This document shows positions 23,215-39,351 of a DNA stretch of 64,000 bases, piece after piece. Source of the DNA: Haberlea rhodopensis (taxonomy: Eukaryota; Streptophyta; Magnoliopsida; Lamiales; Gesneriaceae); contig CAJQUN010001339.1 of NCBI GenBank assembly GCA_907163345.1, positions 1 to 64,000 of the forward strand. Direction: 5' to 3'. Each line of letters starts with the position of its first letter. The stretch's first letter is position 1. The position numbers and the translations under genes were made by a program. Under the pieces are notes generated by a model. The model was not told where the DNA came from. It searched no databases and saw only the letters and a list, made by a program, of their open reading frames with translations.

Positions 23215-26197
23215 TAGGGGTGCTTAGATCCGAACCCGGTCCGAAATCAGACTGGTTAGTCCGGTCCGAAACCGAAACCGGACTAACCGGTTCCGGTCCG
23301 CCCCGGAACCGGTATCGAACCTGTCCGAGGCGGTTTTTTAAATCCAAACCGGTAGCACCACCGATTCCGGTGCTACCGGTTTGTATCGGTTCTGGAACCG
23401 GAACCGGTTACATTTAAAAAAAAATAAATAAATAACTTTTTTTTTTTGTTCAGCATGGCAACGGAATGTTGGCAACGGCTATAAAGCCGTTGCCAACGTT
23501 CAATTTCTTTTTTTTTCTATTTTATTTTATTTTTTTGAAATCTATAAATATTTGCATATTTTTCATTCTTTTCATCACAATTCATTCTTCTCACAATCCA
23601 GTCTTCTCACAATTCTATACTTCAATCTCATATTTTCCTCTCATTTGTGCTATCTACAATTTATATATAATAATGGCATCTTCATCTAGCAGCGGCGCTG
23701 GTCGTAGCCGGGGTCGTAGTTGGGGTCTCGTCCTGGGTCGTCTATCACTGAGTTCATCTTCGGCAATGAATTTGCCCGTACCAATACCTGAGTTAAATGA
23801 AAGTTATGATTTTTTTGCTGACCTCAATGTTGGTGGTTCCTCTATGAATGTCGAACCGCAACAACCCGAGCAACCTGTCGAACCTCCTGCTGCCCAAGCC
23901 CAAGAGAGACAACAAGTGGAGTCATCCGGAGCCACTACAGCAGCGAGTAAACAACCGACTCGTGCCAAAAGAAGTAAGATATGGGATCACTTTGAACTCG
24001 GTCAAAAAGAAGGTACTAATGAATCTGTTGCAATATGTAAATTATGTAAAATGCAATATTCCTATAAAGTTGGTGGTTCCAGTGGAGGCACTGGAGGCAC
24101 TTAAAAAACACTTAGTAAAAAAATATAATTTTGATGAGACAACATTACAACCATTAGGTCGAGAAGCAACACAAGCACAAATTAATGTTCTCACTGGCAC
24201 GAATTTTATTTTAACTGCTGAAATTAACAGTAGGTCACTTGTTAGATATGTGATTAGATGTGAACTACCTTTTATACAAGCTGAACATGCTGGTTTTATT
24301 GAATTTACTTCGTCTATACAACCCATGTTTAAACATATTTCCAGGCACACACTAAAAAGAAATTGTATGGACGAATTTGTTGAATATAGAAATACATTGT
24401 TTCAACATCTTTCTAGTTTGCCTTGTAGGGTTAGCTTAACAACCGATATTTGGACAAATGTAAATTCGGATTCATATCTTGTTGTCACTTGTCATTGGAT
24501 TGATGATAATTGGTGTATGCAAAAACGGATGTTGTCTTTAGATGAGTTAGATTGTGCACATACTGGTTATGTAATTGCTAAATATGTATTCAACACTTGT
24601 AGACATTATGGAATTCAAAATAAGATATTTTCGATCACATTAGACAATGCAGCGAATAACAATGCTGCGATGCGTGATTTAAAGACCTATCTGAAACAAT
24701 GCTTGATGGTGTTTTTTTTTCATGTTAGATGCACATGTCATGTGATTAATTTGGATGTTAAAGTTGGTTATGAGGACAATCACTCAGCATGTATTGACAA
24801 AATGAAATACTGCGCTAAATGGTTACGCACAAGCCGTGTAAAGCGCGATTGGAAACAATTATGTTTATCTAATGGTTTAAAGCATCTTCTTTTTCCATCA
24901 CCAATAGAAACTAGGTGGAATTCATTGTACAATTTGTTGAATGCTATGTTACCTTACAAAATATTTTAACTCCATTTTATAATTCATATCAAATGCCTGA
25001 TAGCGATGATAGTATTTATTTGACTAATGAGTATTGTGAATTTGTTGAAAATTGTGTATCATTGTTAGGTACTTTCAAAGAAGCAACGGAACGCTTCTCC
25101 GGTGTTACTTATCCAACTCTCGTTTATTTTCTTCTTTAGTATTTAATATGTTTGATAAGTTTATAGAATTTAGAGATGACCATGACTTGCATGCTTTTGT
25201 TAGTGCAATGGAAACTAAATTTATAAAATATTGGGAACAAATCACACACGTGCACTGCATCGCAACATTGCTAGATCCTAGTCAATGTTTATCTTCATTT
25301 GAGATCTTTTTTGAATATTATGCTAAATTTTTGGGGAAGGTTGTTGACGATCAAAAGACGTCTACAATGCAATCTCTCCAAAATATGTTTCAATTGTATT
25401 ATAATCAACAGGCAAGTGAATTATCGCAACAAAGGCCTGCTGAAGAACAACCCCAAGCTCAAACTAAAGGTGGGGGCATCAATTTGCTTAGGATGCTGGG
25501 CAGGAAAAAACTTAAGGGAAAAGGACCTTCTACTAGCACGTCAACTGAGTTGCAAATTTATCTGAATTATCAATTTGTAACGGAAGACAACTTCGACGTG
25601 TTACAATGGTGGAAGTCAAATGCGGCACAATTCCCCATCTTAGCCAAAATGGCTAGAGACGTGTATGCGGTACAAGCTTCAAGCGTCGCTTCTGAATCTG
25701 CATTCTCAACATGTGGCCGAATTATTGGAGAATACAGAAGTAGTCTCTCTGCTGATTCGTTATGCAACGTTACTTAAAGATTGGTTTGAAGCAGAATGTA
25801 AGAATAGAAGAGATGGGGCGGTTGACGAATTCGTAAACCATTATGACGAGCAAGAAAAAGAGAACGCAAAAACAATACTTATTAATTATGAAGAGTGCTA
25901 AAAAGCAATATTTTTTTATTTTGATTTTTTAATTGCTATCTCTTTACAATTATTTGTATGCATCTATATTATGAAATGAAGAAGGAATATATTGAATTTG
26001 TGATGAATATTGGGGAAACATTTACAACATTAAATAAAAAATAAATAAAAGTTTTTGAATTTTTTTTTTTAAAAAAAATACGAAAAAAAAAAAGAAAACG
26101 GACCGGTTCTGCCCGGAACCGGTTGGAACCGAAACTGATCCGGTTCCGACCTTAACGGCCCCGGAACCGGACCGGTTCAGGCCAATAAGCACCCCTA
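23215..26197 (+). mobile_element. hAT transposon with terminal inverted repeats
   Basis: The 12-bp ends are TAGGGGTGCTTA at 23215-23226 and its reverse complement TAAGCACCCCTA at 26186-26197. Flanking 8-mers TGTAGCAG (23207-23214) and TGTAGGGG (26198-26205) agree in six of eight positions, fitting an aged 8-bp hAT target duplication. CCGGTTCCGG-type subterminal repeats lie inside both ends, where a hAT transposase would bind. The transposase reading frame fills the middle. Confidence 0.85.
23673..25901 (+). pseudogene. hAT transposase (BED zinc finger, hATC), frameshifted
   Basis: The start at 23673 (MASSSSSGAGRSRGRS) follows TTATATATAATA. A serine/proline-rich head leads to a BED-type zinc finger (KIWDHFELG, ICKLCKMQY, ALKKHL). 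The RNase H-like core follows with SLTTDIWTN and SITLDNAANN (the first two acidic positions), CTCHVINLDV and the SPIETRWNSLYNLL region. The C-terminal hATC dimerisation domain has LQWWKSNAAQFPILAKMARD and ASSVASESAFSTCGRII. The frame is broken near 24090, 24950, 25130 and 25725, each by what looks like one base. The element is probably not autonomous as written, though the protein is otherwise well preserved. Confidence 0.85.
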
Positions 26198-26205
26198 TGT
26201 AGGGG

Positions 26206-26746
26206 TCAAGTGGACACAACAAAAATGGGCCTGCAATTGGGTCGGGGCCCCAGGTACCGGCCGTGAGCACCACTATTCTCGAGTCAAATTCGAGGCTTGA
26301 TTTTCTCAACAAAAAAAAAAACAAATCGAGGCTTAACGTCGTTATATTCGAGTATTTATGAGATACTTTGGTTTGAAAAATTAATTTTTTGTCTTTTATT
26401 TATTTTTTTTAAAATTACTCATTATGTTATCATTTTACTCTTCATTTTATTATACATTGTATAATTTAACATCCAATGTTTCAAAAACTGAGATTTTTCA
26501 ACAAACTTTTACAAGTTCACAGAATCATCAAGAAATTTAACAATCAAATATGGACTTATGTCATATCAAGTCTCAGTCTAGTTTTGCTCAACAGAGTCCG
26601 TCATTAACTTACACACCCTAGTGAGGCTAATTTTTGCTCACAAGACTCTTTTATAGTTGTGGGTGCAAGTTCAAGATGACTCGAAATATATAGATATAGC
26701 AAGTTTTTACCCAAGAATCGGGCGGGTACAAGTATGTCTTTCCGAG
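26206..26746. other. spacer and 3' flank of the ligase gene
   Basis: AT-rich with no coding signature. The last 100 bases are probably the 3' untranslated region of the minus-strand gene that follows. Confidence 0.3.
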
Positions 26747-29700
26747 TCATAACTTAGATGATGGGGTGGAAAGGGAATGCTTGACCAACTCCCTTCGTAA
26801 GATCTTACCTGCCGGGGATTTCGGGATGGAGTTGATAAATGCAACACGTCGGATTCTTTTATAAGGAGAAACCTGGAAGAAACGAAGGAACAGACATTAA
26901 AACAGTGCAACCAAAATAACAGTAGATGTCTTTGCCAAACTGCTCGATTACGGCACACATCTTCTAAAGCTCATATTTCATGTACATGAGAAATGCTTCT
27001 GATCATGGTTTTTCATACCTGGTTTGCAATGAAATCCATTATTTGAGTGGCAGAGATGGTGCTGCCAGGTTTTCTCACAACATATGCCATTGGAATCTGA
27101 CCAGCTTCTTCATCGGGATATCTGCTCAAAAGCAAATGAAAGAGTCAATACACGAAATCCCTAGCATTATAGTTGCACAAAAAATATAAAAACCAACTCT
27201 TGTAACTTGCTGTCAGAAAAATATTATGAAAAGGAAGGCAGAGCTTGAGATAAGAGAATATAATTACATTGGATTTTTCAAAATTAAATATTTATATAGA
27301 ATACTGAGCATCAGCAAATATTGAAACCAGCTACCAACAATAGTTAAGACCAATGCAAAAACCATGACAAAAAAGCTGGTGGGAATATATAATCCAGATG
27401 AGGCCCCTACACCGATTAAGCTAAGCATCATATAGTACAATTGAATCACACAATTAAATTTGACACTCAAGAAAGGGATTTTCATTCTCATTTTTTGATT
27501 CTCTTCTGTTGGAGATTCGAAGAATAATGAAACACGTTTTGTTTAATGGGTGGAAGTATAAGGGAAAAACAAGTTTATTTTTACTTCAAAATCAGCTTGA
27601 CTGCCCATAATCGTTCAGAGCTCTGAAATGTTCACTTTTCCCATTAGAGAAGCTTTGTTGTGTTGAGGAAGATTTTGATTAACTGCTCAGTAACTGCCAA
27701 ATATTTAAAAACACTAGACAAAATAAAGAATTAAAACTCGGAATACAAAATTCATACGGAATCACTGCTGCATCAGCAATATCAGGCATCGATTGAAGCA
27801 AATGTTCCAACTCAGCCGGAGGAACCTGTAATATCTCTCATTATTTGTCAGAATAACATTATTTAGACAAATTTAATCCTTCAAAGATTTCTTAAAAAAA
27901 GAAAAGCACCTGATACGCCTTGTATTTTATCAATTCTTTTAACCGATCAACAATGAAGAGAAACCCATCAGAGTCAAAATAGCACAGGTCTCCAGTCTTT
28001 AGCCAACCTTCGGAATTCAAGGTTGCAGCTGTAGCTGCTTCATTTCCCGTGTAACCTGCACGAACATTCTGCTGTCAAGCTAAAATATCATAGAGGTAAT
28101 ATGAAAGAACAAGTATCAAGTCTTGTGAATATATCACCTTTCATAATTGCAGGCCCTCGTAACCATAATTCTCCATGTTTTCCCGGAGGTAAGGCCTCGC
28201 CAGTCTCGGGATCGACTATCTTGGCCACCAAGTTCTCGGCCAAACGGCCGGCAGATCCATAATGAGTTGCCTCCTCAGGCCCTATGGTTCGTGTTGCCCC
28301 TCCTGCAGTCTCAGTCATGCCATAGCCCTAACAAGGGATAAATAACGGATACCTTTAAGGTTATACTGATTTTTAATAGCATTCCTTTGTGGAATTAGAA
28401 ACATAGTGTTATATATTTCTACAATCAGAGTTTCATTCCATGATTTTCCCTTATTCGAGGTAAAAAGAATGCAGCTCCAAATCGATAATTATCCTATCTA
28501 CAAATTTATATTCAAACAACGGAATAGAACTCAGTACACATATTTCTACAAATCAGTAACCTTAAAAGTTGACGTTTTCTCAAAGATTCTAAGATAAGAT
28601 CTCCCTCAAAGATTGATTGATAAGATCTATTCAACAATAAATAAAGCCTATAACCAATAACACATTTTATGCATGAGTATTGTAGAGCCTAGGCACAATG
28701 TGAGATGCGATGCACCTTATTAAAGTGAGGCATACCCTAAAAGGACAATATGCTAGAGTTAATATTTGATATCATTTTATCACATAAAACCAAATATATA
28801 CCTTACAAACTATCGACCAATGATAAGACAAATGATATTAGTCTTTAAAAAAAATTAAATTACTCTTATCTTGCATTTCACTTTGGATTTACTATCCTAG
28901 CATCTAAAGCGCATTTAGAAAATGTCTTGAGCCTATAATTCTCATCAAGGTTTGGGGATTTCACGGTCAAGGCAACTTTTTAACGAAAGGTTGAGCCTTG
29001 GCTCAGGTCGATGCGCGAAGGATGAGCCTCATTGAACCTCAAGGATAGTTGCATACAGGCCTTTAATAACTATGAACAAATTTACCCAATTGAGGGCTTT
29101 AAAGCATTTTCAATTGGTTTAATCAATTCATCAACTAGACACTTCGGCCAATTTTTGGGATTAAAAGTTTTAACACGTAACCAACAAATATGAGCATGAT
29201 GCATTGTTTTTGCTAATAGGAGCAAATTAGTCACCCTTGAATAGTCAAAATGCGAACTTCCAAGAACCACGACAGTATCCATTATAAGTACAAGTTCAAG
29301 ATAAGAAACAGAGCATCCTTAAATCAGGTTTTTTACAAACACAACTTGCAACGACCTCCAGTTCCTACTCATCAAACATGTATTCTTATCTCATCTTTCA
29401 TACATATTTTACTATACAAATCAGAATGCGTTCAATTGTAGCAGCTTGACACTCAAAATAATGAAAAACAAATCTTGACTATTAATAGGACAATGCTTTT
29501 TGGTATTACACTATCAGCTTTCAATAAAAAAAATCAAGAAATGTTCGGATAAATTCCACTGATAGAAAAGCAAACATACTTTAGCAACAAACTGTATTAA
29601 CAACTTAACAAAATATTATCCATTAAATATATTTTCTACATCTTCAAAATTGACAATTACTTTAGCACTGCATGTGGGATTCTAGAACTAAGAACATCAA

Positions 29701-30751
29701 TATTTTTGTACCTGGTAAATGTCCACGTGAGGGAATTTAGCCTTGAACTCCTCCGCAACCTCCATCCCCAGCGGCGCTCCGCCGGAGCCTAGTGTCTGCA
29801 AGGAGCTCAAGTCGTACTTCGCCACCAAATCAGACTTCACCATTGCCACCACGAGCGGCGGCGCCACTGGAATATACGTCACCCTGTACTTTTCCACAGC
29901 TTCCAACATCTTAACAAAATCAAATTTCTCCATCAGCACTATGCTCTCCCCCATTGACGCCGCCCTTATCAGCATAAAAAAACCAAACACGTGAAACAAT
30001 GGCAGTGTAAACAACGAAACTGGGTGAGTATAAACACCATTTTCTTCCTCGTTTGCTGAATTATAGCGATAAAAGCCGCCGATCACTGCTATCAAGTTAC
30101 GGTGAGTTAACACGACGCCTTTCACTTTACCCGTCGTGCCGGAAGAGTAGAGAATCGCGGCGTTGTCAAATTGATTCACAACGACATTGTCTGAACTGCT
30201 CGAATCTTTGGCGTCAAGCATGGAGAGAAATTCGGGGGAATCGAGGAGGATTAAGGGGAGATTCGGTGGAAGCTTTTGAACAGCGGCAGAGGTGGCGAAG
30301 AAGATTGCTGGTTTACTGAGTTCGATTTGGTGAGATAACTCCGATGGAGAAGATAACGGATTGGAAGGCGAAACGGTGATTCCTAGAGAGAGGAGGGAGA
30401 AGTAGAGGACTGGAATGTGGAAGGAGGGCGGCGAGAGGATGAACGCGACGTCATTTTTGGAAAGAGAAGGGTATAGTGATTTAAGGGAAGATGAAAGGGA
30501 GCGGACCTGGCCGAGGAAGGTTTCGTAGGTGAGGCGGCGGCCGGTGGCGGCCTCTATAAGGAAATGGGTGGTGGAGAGGGAGCCGGAGGTGGGGGTGGCG
30601 GGAGAATGGAGGAGGGAGAGGGTGTAATCGACGATGGAAAGGGGATGTGAGAGCGGCGGTAGAGATACAGCGGGGCGGAGGCTGTGGTATATCTTGGTTT
30701 CGGGGCAGTAGCCACTATTGAGGTTGGGTGAGGAGCTGTGTAAATGAGCTT
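26747..30751 (-). CDS. peroxisomal 4-coumarate-CoA ligase-like (4CLL9-type) acyl-activating enzyme
   Basis: This is an ANL-superfamily ligase that adenylates a carboxylic acid and transfers it to CoA. Exons: 29712 to about 30751, 28138-28327, 27910-28055, 27758-27825, 27019-27121 and 26747-26872. All have GT-AG borders, phases agree and the total is close to 560 residues. Motifs: AMP-binding box [29 protein letters not shown], box [36 protein letters not shown] and [11 protein letters not shown] with the catalytic lysine. The protein ends SSKL, a PTS1 signal, so it should act in peroxisomes; relatives work on OPC or fatty or cinnamic acids, but the substrate is not readable here. Oddity: no ATG is in frame between the upstream TAA (about 30793) and MLDAKD in mid-exon 1. 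Homology begins near [13 protein letters not shown], so the start codon may be lost or mis-sequenced near 30745-30751. Confidence 0.85.
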
Positions 30752-31624
30752 GGGAGAGAGTAGAAGGAAACTTAATGAAGTAGGCCCTTAATTATTTGAT
30801 TTGGTTGCCATAATTTAATTTAATGAAGGGCCCGGGGCCCGGGGGAACCTTATATTAATTTATTAAATAATACATTTTTTATTTTTAAAATAACATATTT
30901 TTATAAATAAATTAACTATATAAAATTAATTTAATCTAACAAAAATACATCAAATATCGAATAATTTGTATTATAGCAAATAAAAAGTACCAATAAAAAT
31001 TCTTTAATTTTAGGTTTTTTTGACAATTAATTTGAAGTCTTCTTTGTGCACACAATTGAATTTTGTATTACAAGTTACATTTTACTTTATTTTTTTTAAT
31101 AAAATAGTTAGGATACTGTGTATTACAGTTATTTTGGACTATTTATCGACTATCTTTATGAGAGGCATGTCAATGTCCTCAAAGAAGATGGCAGTTGTAT
31201 GTGAATTTAATGAGGTTGAGGATTATAATGAAAAATATTCAATATTTTGCGTAAATAAAAAGTCTACTCGAGCTTCCGACATAGCACGTTTGATAAAAAC
31301 TTACACTTTTTTTTTTATAGAAAAGATTGATGTTAGAAAAAAACATCAGAGTACGATAGATTAGAGTCTAAAGGTGATGAAAAAAACAGTATAAAGAGTC
31401 TAAAGATGATGATGCAGTCGCAATGGAATACATTAAGCCGTTCCGAGAAAATTATTGTGCAACTCTCTATAACCCATCTCAAAAGCTACGCCAATCACTA
31501 TTTCAACTTCACCAAAACAAATGGTCTCTCGGATCTATTAGTAGTATAATTGATAAATCAGAGTACAGTGAAAAAAAAGCCCAAGGACTTACTGTTTAGT
31601 GGACAAAAAATGGCAACCTTAGAA
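30752..31624. other. intergenic
   Basis: Holds the 5' flank of the ligase gene and the 3' flank of adenylate kinase. A GC palindrome GGGCCCGGGGCCC lies at about 30828-30840. The open frame at 31020-31364 has an unlikely composition and no recognised family. Confidence 0.3.
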
Positions 31625-34874
<3,250 letters not shown>

Positions 34875-36751
34875 TTCTAAAGATGCCGTGGGTGAGAAAA
34901 TACGCAAGAGCAACCTTTGAATGAATTCTTTGCTTGTGTTCACGACTTCGGAGGATTCGATGTTAATATAATAAGACGAGTTTGCCCCTAATAACAATTT
35001 TATCTTAGTCAGATAAATAATGATAATTAGCTAGATTTTATATAATTTTTGGTAAGGTTTGTTAAAATTAATTAGTTAGCATACAATTAATGAAAGCAGT
35101 ATGTTATGTCCTTTAAGAAAGGCTAATTTTTTGTTTTAAATGTAAAATATTGAGCTCACTGGCCTTATCGGGATGGATAAGAGCTCGTGCCTATTTTGGA
35201 CAGATTAAAGTTTAAGTCGCATTTGACGTATAAAAATGATTTAGCACATCCCATATTCAAAAAAAAAATTAAAATATTTAAATTAAAAAGAGTTGTATTG
35301 TGATTTGGTTTTGGTAACCAAACCACGAGATCGATAGTCCATTAAGACGTATAAGAATAAAATTAAAAGAATTTGCAAAAAATTAACTAATCCGAGGTAG
35401 GTTGTTGGTTAGACAGACAAACCCGTTAGAAAATAATAATATAATTTTATTATATTTTTAATTATTAAAACTATTAGATAAATTATTAATAAATCATATA
35501 TTAATTAATTAATCTAAAATTAATAATAAATTAACTAATTGGTTGATAGGTGGGTCAACCGAACAAACCAATCTCAATTCAAATGGGTTGATCTATTTAG
35601 GCTCGCATCCAGATGGACTGGAAAATTCTGACCCAATCAGCCTATTGGCAGGTCAATTTGGGTTAGCCTGACGGGCTCACCCATTTTGATGGCTCTAATA
35701 CTAGGATATTGTGACGGAGAACGAAAGCTTTTTGGCTGATCCCTCCTAGTGATATTGAGGTGACATTTTATGATATAGGAGCACAGAAAAATGTGAAAGA
35801 TACATTGAAGGAGTTGATGATGCTTCCTTTACGGAGGCCAGAACTTTTCAGCAAGGGTCAACTCACCAAGGTTATATCTTTATTTTCTTTACTGTAATTG
35901 ATTCTTAATAGGTTTTTTTTTAGCACAATCTTCATTGTGTTAAATTTGTTATTTCTTCATATCAATAGCCTCTGAAAGATTACAACTCAAAATCAATTGG
36001 TAATATTCTTAATGTTTGGCAACTCTTAACACGTCCCCTCACGTGTAACATTATATAAGTCAAACATTTGAATTGATAACGTGGGTGATGGTAAGCATTT
36101 GGACGGAATAACCAATCACATGCAAAATCTGGCTCTGATACCACCTTAAGAATACATGAGGTTCTAACTCAAAACCAAAATAGAGTAATACATGTATCTT
36201 ATAAGGCAGTAACATAACTTGTAAATTCACAATGTGAAACAACTCTCAACATTCTCCTCCATTCTTGAGCCAGCCACTCCATGTTGGAGGCCTTGAGAAA
36301 ACCCACAGTATTGTACAATGACATGCAAGTATTTAAGTTGCACTTAGTCACCAAATCCTGAGATGGTTTATGGTTAGAACAACCTCCCCAAGCCATTAAT
36401 CAATTGCTTCTGGTTGATTTTTCTCTGTTACCATTTGTTGAGGTCTTTTCATGCTTGTACAGAAGTAGTTGTTATTTGATTTGGTAGCAAGTACTTTGTT
36501 TTATCAATAACAGATATTGGCTTCATTCCAATTACTTCAATTCCGGCCTTTTGATCTGAATCTTTGTGTGTAATGGAAGGATCAAGATTTTATCCAACAA
36601 TAATTATATTCTCGGAACAAATTAAAAAATGAGATTTATGAAGAAGTAATTATTCTCGGAACAAATTAAAAAATGAGATTTATGAAGAAGAGAATTGAGA
36701 AAATTTGAACATAGTCTTTCCAGATACAGATACAGCGACCCAATTTATTTA
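34875..36751. other. ADK promoter region and gene-free spacer with element remnants
   Basis: CCCATTTTGATGGCTCTA ends at 35697; its reverse complement starts TAGAGCCATCAAAATGGG, the common end of small plant hAT MITEs, but the other end was not found. GGCTCTGATACCACC at about 36129 is a minus-strand tRNA-Met primer site of a decayed LTR element (about 36000-36400). A tandem duplication of about 50 bp with CTCGGAACAAATTAAAAAAT lies at about 36605-36695. Confidence 0.4.
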
Positions 36752-37935
36752 GTCATGTGGGATCCACATTGTTATCTCAAAAAATTACCATTTACAAAAA
36801 TTAAATGAGACACGTTTTTTATGTGGAAACCCCCAAAATAAGGGGAAAAACAGGGGACCTAGTCCAGTATAAATTCCACTATAATATCAACGAGTTACAA
36901 TATTTTTTGTTACAATAAAATGATAAATAAAGTGAAGAGAAAATGGTGTAATAATGATGTTTTTTTGTAGCCTCATTTATTAAGTTCCTTTTTTTTTACC
37001 ATCGGTCATTCTCCTCTTTTATATAGGAAAAGAAAGTCCAAGTAATGATTTTTTTTATCTGAGATCTGACATGCATTTACATTTACCTTGCTTTTGTCCA
37101 TCATTACTCTTTATTTGAACTTGAAATGTGAGGTGTCATCATGCATGTGTGTACATGTGTCAATTCCATATCAAATTTCGTGTCGTGGTTCTTATCTTCC
37201 CGGGTCTTATCCCGGATGGTGTCCATTCTCTTCCCGGGTGGTGTCTATTCTCTTCCCGGGTGATTTCATTCTCTTCCCGGGTGATGTCTCTTCTCTTCCC
37301 GGGTGGTTTCTTTCTCTTCCCGGGTAATGTCTATTCTCTTCCCGGGTAGTGTCTCTTCTCTTCCCGGGTGGTTTTTTGACCTCATTTATTTATATTAGGT
37401 ATTATATATTCCGAGGTCTTACAAGTGCATTTCAGCCCAATTGTTATGCCTTAATTCATTCAAGGTATAACACTAGCATCCCGTCTAGCCGACCTAGAGT
37501 GTAACTCGCCGTCATGACTCCAGTATTAGGCCAGAAGTATCAGTGCATCTTTCTTGGAATTTCTTTATTTCGTACTATGAATATATCTAGTATAAAACCA
37601 CAATGTAACAAGACTTCATAAAGATTCATACTGAGATGAACTGGTCTTCAAGAACTGAACTGACCAAAGGTGTGGTGCTCATCACTGTAATATAGTGTGT
37701 GTCGGTATAATCATGGCGATGTGAGCCTTTGGTAATTATAGCTCACAAAGTATTCTGCTCGGCCTTATGATAGTATGTTGACGAAATCTCTAAATAATTC
37801 GGTGTTCGGCATAATCATATTGGGCTATGCTTAGCGTGAGGTGGACAGGAATCCTAAATTAACTTAGGTAATCGAGAATCTTGAACTGACCTGAACTGCT
37901 GGCCGGGGAGACTGAGACTGAGATAACTGAGTCTG
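36752..37935 (+). repeat. left inverted arm
   Basis: Pairs with 45190-46469 at roughly 85-90 percent identity by eye. It includes a minisatellite of 21-22 bp units (37190-37375), about eight copies of CTCTTCCCGGGT(G/A)(G/A)T. Confidence 0.8.
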
Positions 37936-37987
37936 AACTGATAGCTGGACTGACTGAGATAACCGAGCATCAGCATAGAAATTAAAG
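37886..37987 (+). repeat. about 130-bp tandem unit split by the Sirevirus insertion
   Basis: The unit with GGGGAGACTGAG, ATAACTGAGTCTGAAC and GACTGACTGAGATAACCGAG occurs here and again at about 43124-43256; the rest of the first copy is at 43092-43123. The Sirevirus inserted into the first copy. Confidence 0.75.
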
Positions 37988-39351
37988 TGTTGGAATCGAA
38001 GAGGGGGGGTGAATGAGATTCCTTGGCTACTTTAGCTTTTTAAAATGAGTTTGAAAAATAAAAGAGTTTTGCGCTTGCGGAAGCCTTTGGTCAATTGATA
38101 AATAAAAAGAATAAGTAAATAAATGCGTAATGTAAATTAAAGCAATAAATAACAAAATAATTTGTTATAGAAGTTCGGCGATGAATCGCCTACGTCTCCT
38201 CTTCCCGGTTAGATAAGGTTCCACTAGAATAAATGATCTTGGCCTTGAGGGCTCCAAGTTAGCCACAACCCAACTCTTCCCGAGTTTACAAAGCTCTTCC
38301 CGAGCACAATACTCTTCACGAGTACACAAAGCTCTTCATGAGCTACCAACACTCTTCACGAGTCTTCTTAGCCTTAAGGGCTCCAAGGATAGCCACAACA
38401 CATGCACCAACTTTACTTGTTGGCGACTTTACAATTTTCCAACTTGCTTTGGTGTTGGAGGACCTTTACAAGAAACTCAATCAAACACCTTCAAGGTGTA
38501 CCAATACGAAGAATCATAACGCACACAACAAGAAATGAATTACAAACTCCAATACACACAAATGTATGAAGTTTGCAATGCTAAAGTAATTTGAATTGAT
38601 CAAGGCTTTCTTGTAGTTTATAGTCTTGTTTCTTAGCTTCAAAATGCTCCAAAGCATCCATATTTATAGTGTAGAAGGCCTCCAAGGCTCCTACTAGCCG
38701 TTGCTACTCATAAGGCTGAAATCACTCCAAGATCGCCTCGGACATCGCCTCGGGCGATCACCATCGCCGCGCCCCAACGGTCAGCAAAAATCACGGATCG
38801 CCTCAGGCGATCGCTGGATCGCCTCAGGCGATCCAAGTCAAATCCCAATGCCGTAGCTTCAGCAGCCTGAAATCATGCATCGCCTCAAACGATCTCCACA
38901 TCGCCTCAGGCGTTCCAGCCCATCGCCTCGGGCGTTTGTGTCATCGCCTCGGGCGATCTCCCTGTGCGCATGCCCGCGCCAAGCCTCGGCGTCGCTTCAG
39001 TCGATGTGCGGGGCGAAGTGTCAAGTGGTTGCCATCGCCTCAGGCGTTGATCACCATCGCCTGGGGCGATCTCCCTCGCATGCTCGCCTAGCCATCGCCT
39101 CTGTCGATGTGCGTGGCGATGCCCCTCCTGGCACCCATCGCCTGGGGCGATGATCCCCATCGCCTGGGGCGATCCTGGCCAGAATATGCACACTTGAAAT
39201 TCTTCATTCAAATCCACTTTTCATCACTTAATCTGCACACTAAGTAGATGCATTAGTATAACAAACACAAGTTTTGTTGATCATCAAAACTCAAAGATTG
39301 ACCGGGGATAATTTAGCGCATTAAACGCAACCATGCGTTTAAGGCTCAACA
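37988..39351 (-). repeat. Sirevirus-like 3' LTR (left)
   Basis: 1364 bp. Contains 13 ATCGCCT palindrome units at 38732-39176 and a minus-strand TATA box CTATAAATA at 38661-38669. Lacks a short AACCTCCAACCGAG-type segment that the other LTR has near 41946. Confidence 0.9.

Noticed and set aside
31020..31364. A 114-residue frame between the ligase and ADK genes
   Set aside because: AT-biased composition, no domain, no splice or promoter context.
37088..37349. Overlapping open frames with FPGWFLSLPG-type repeats, also at 45597-46021
   Set aside because: Encoded by the CCCGGG minisatellite in the inverted arms.
38732..39176. CRISPR-like regularly repeated palindromes
   Set aside because: Spacing is irregular, the host is a plant and the array sits inside an LTR.
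38875..39217. Open frames of 92 and 103 residues repeated at 42615-42957
   Set aside because: They lie in the palindrome array of the two LTRs and reflect GC-rich repeats, not a gene.
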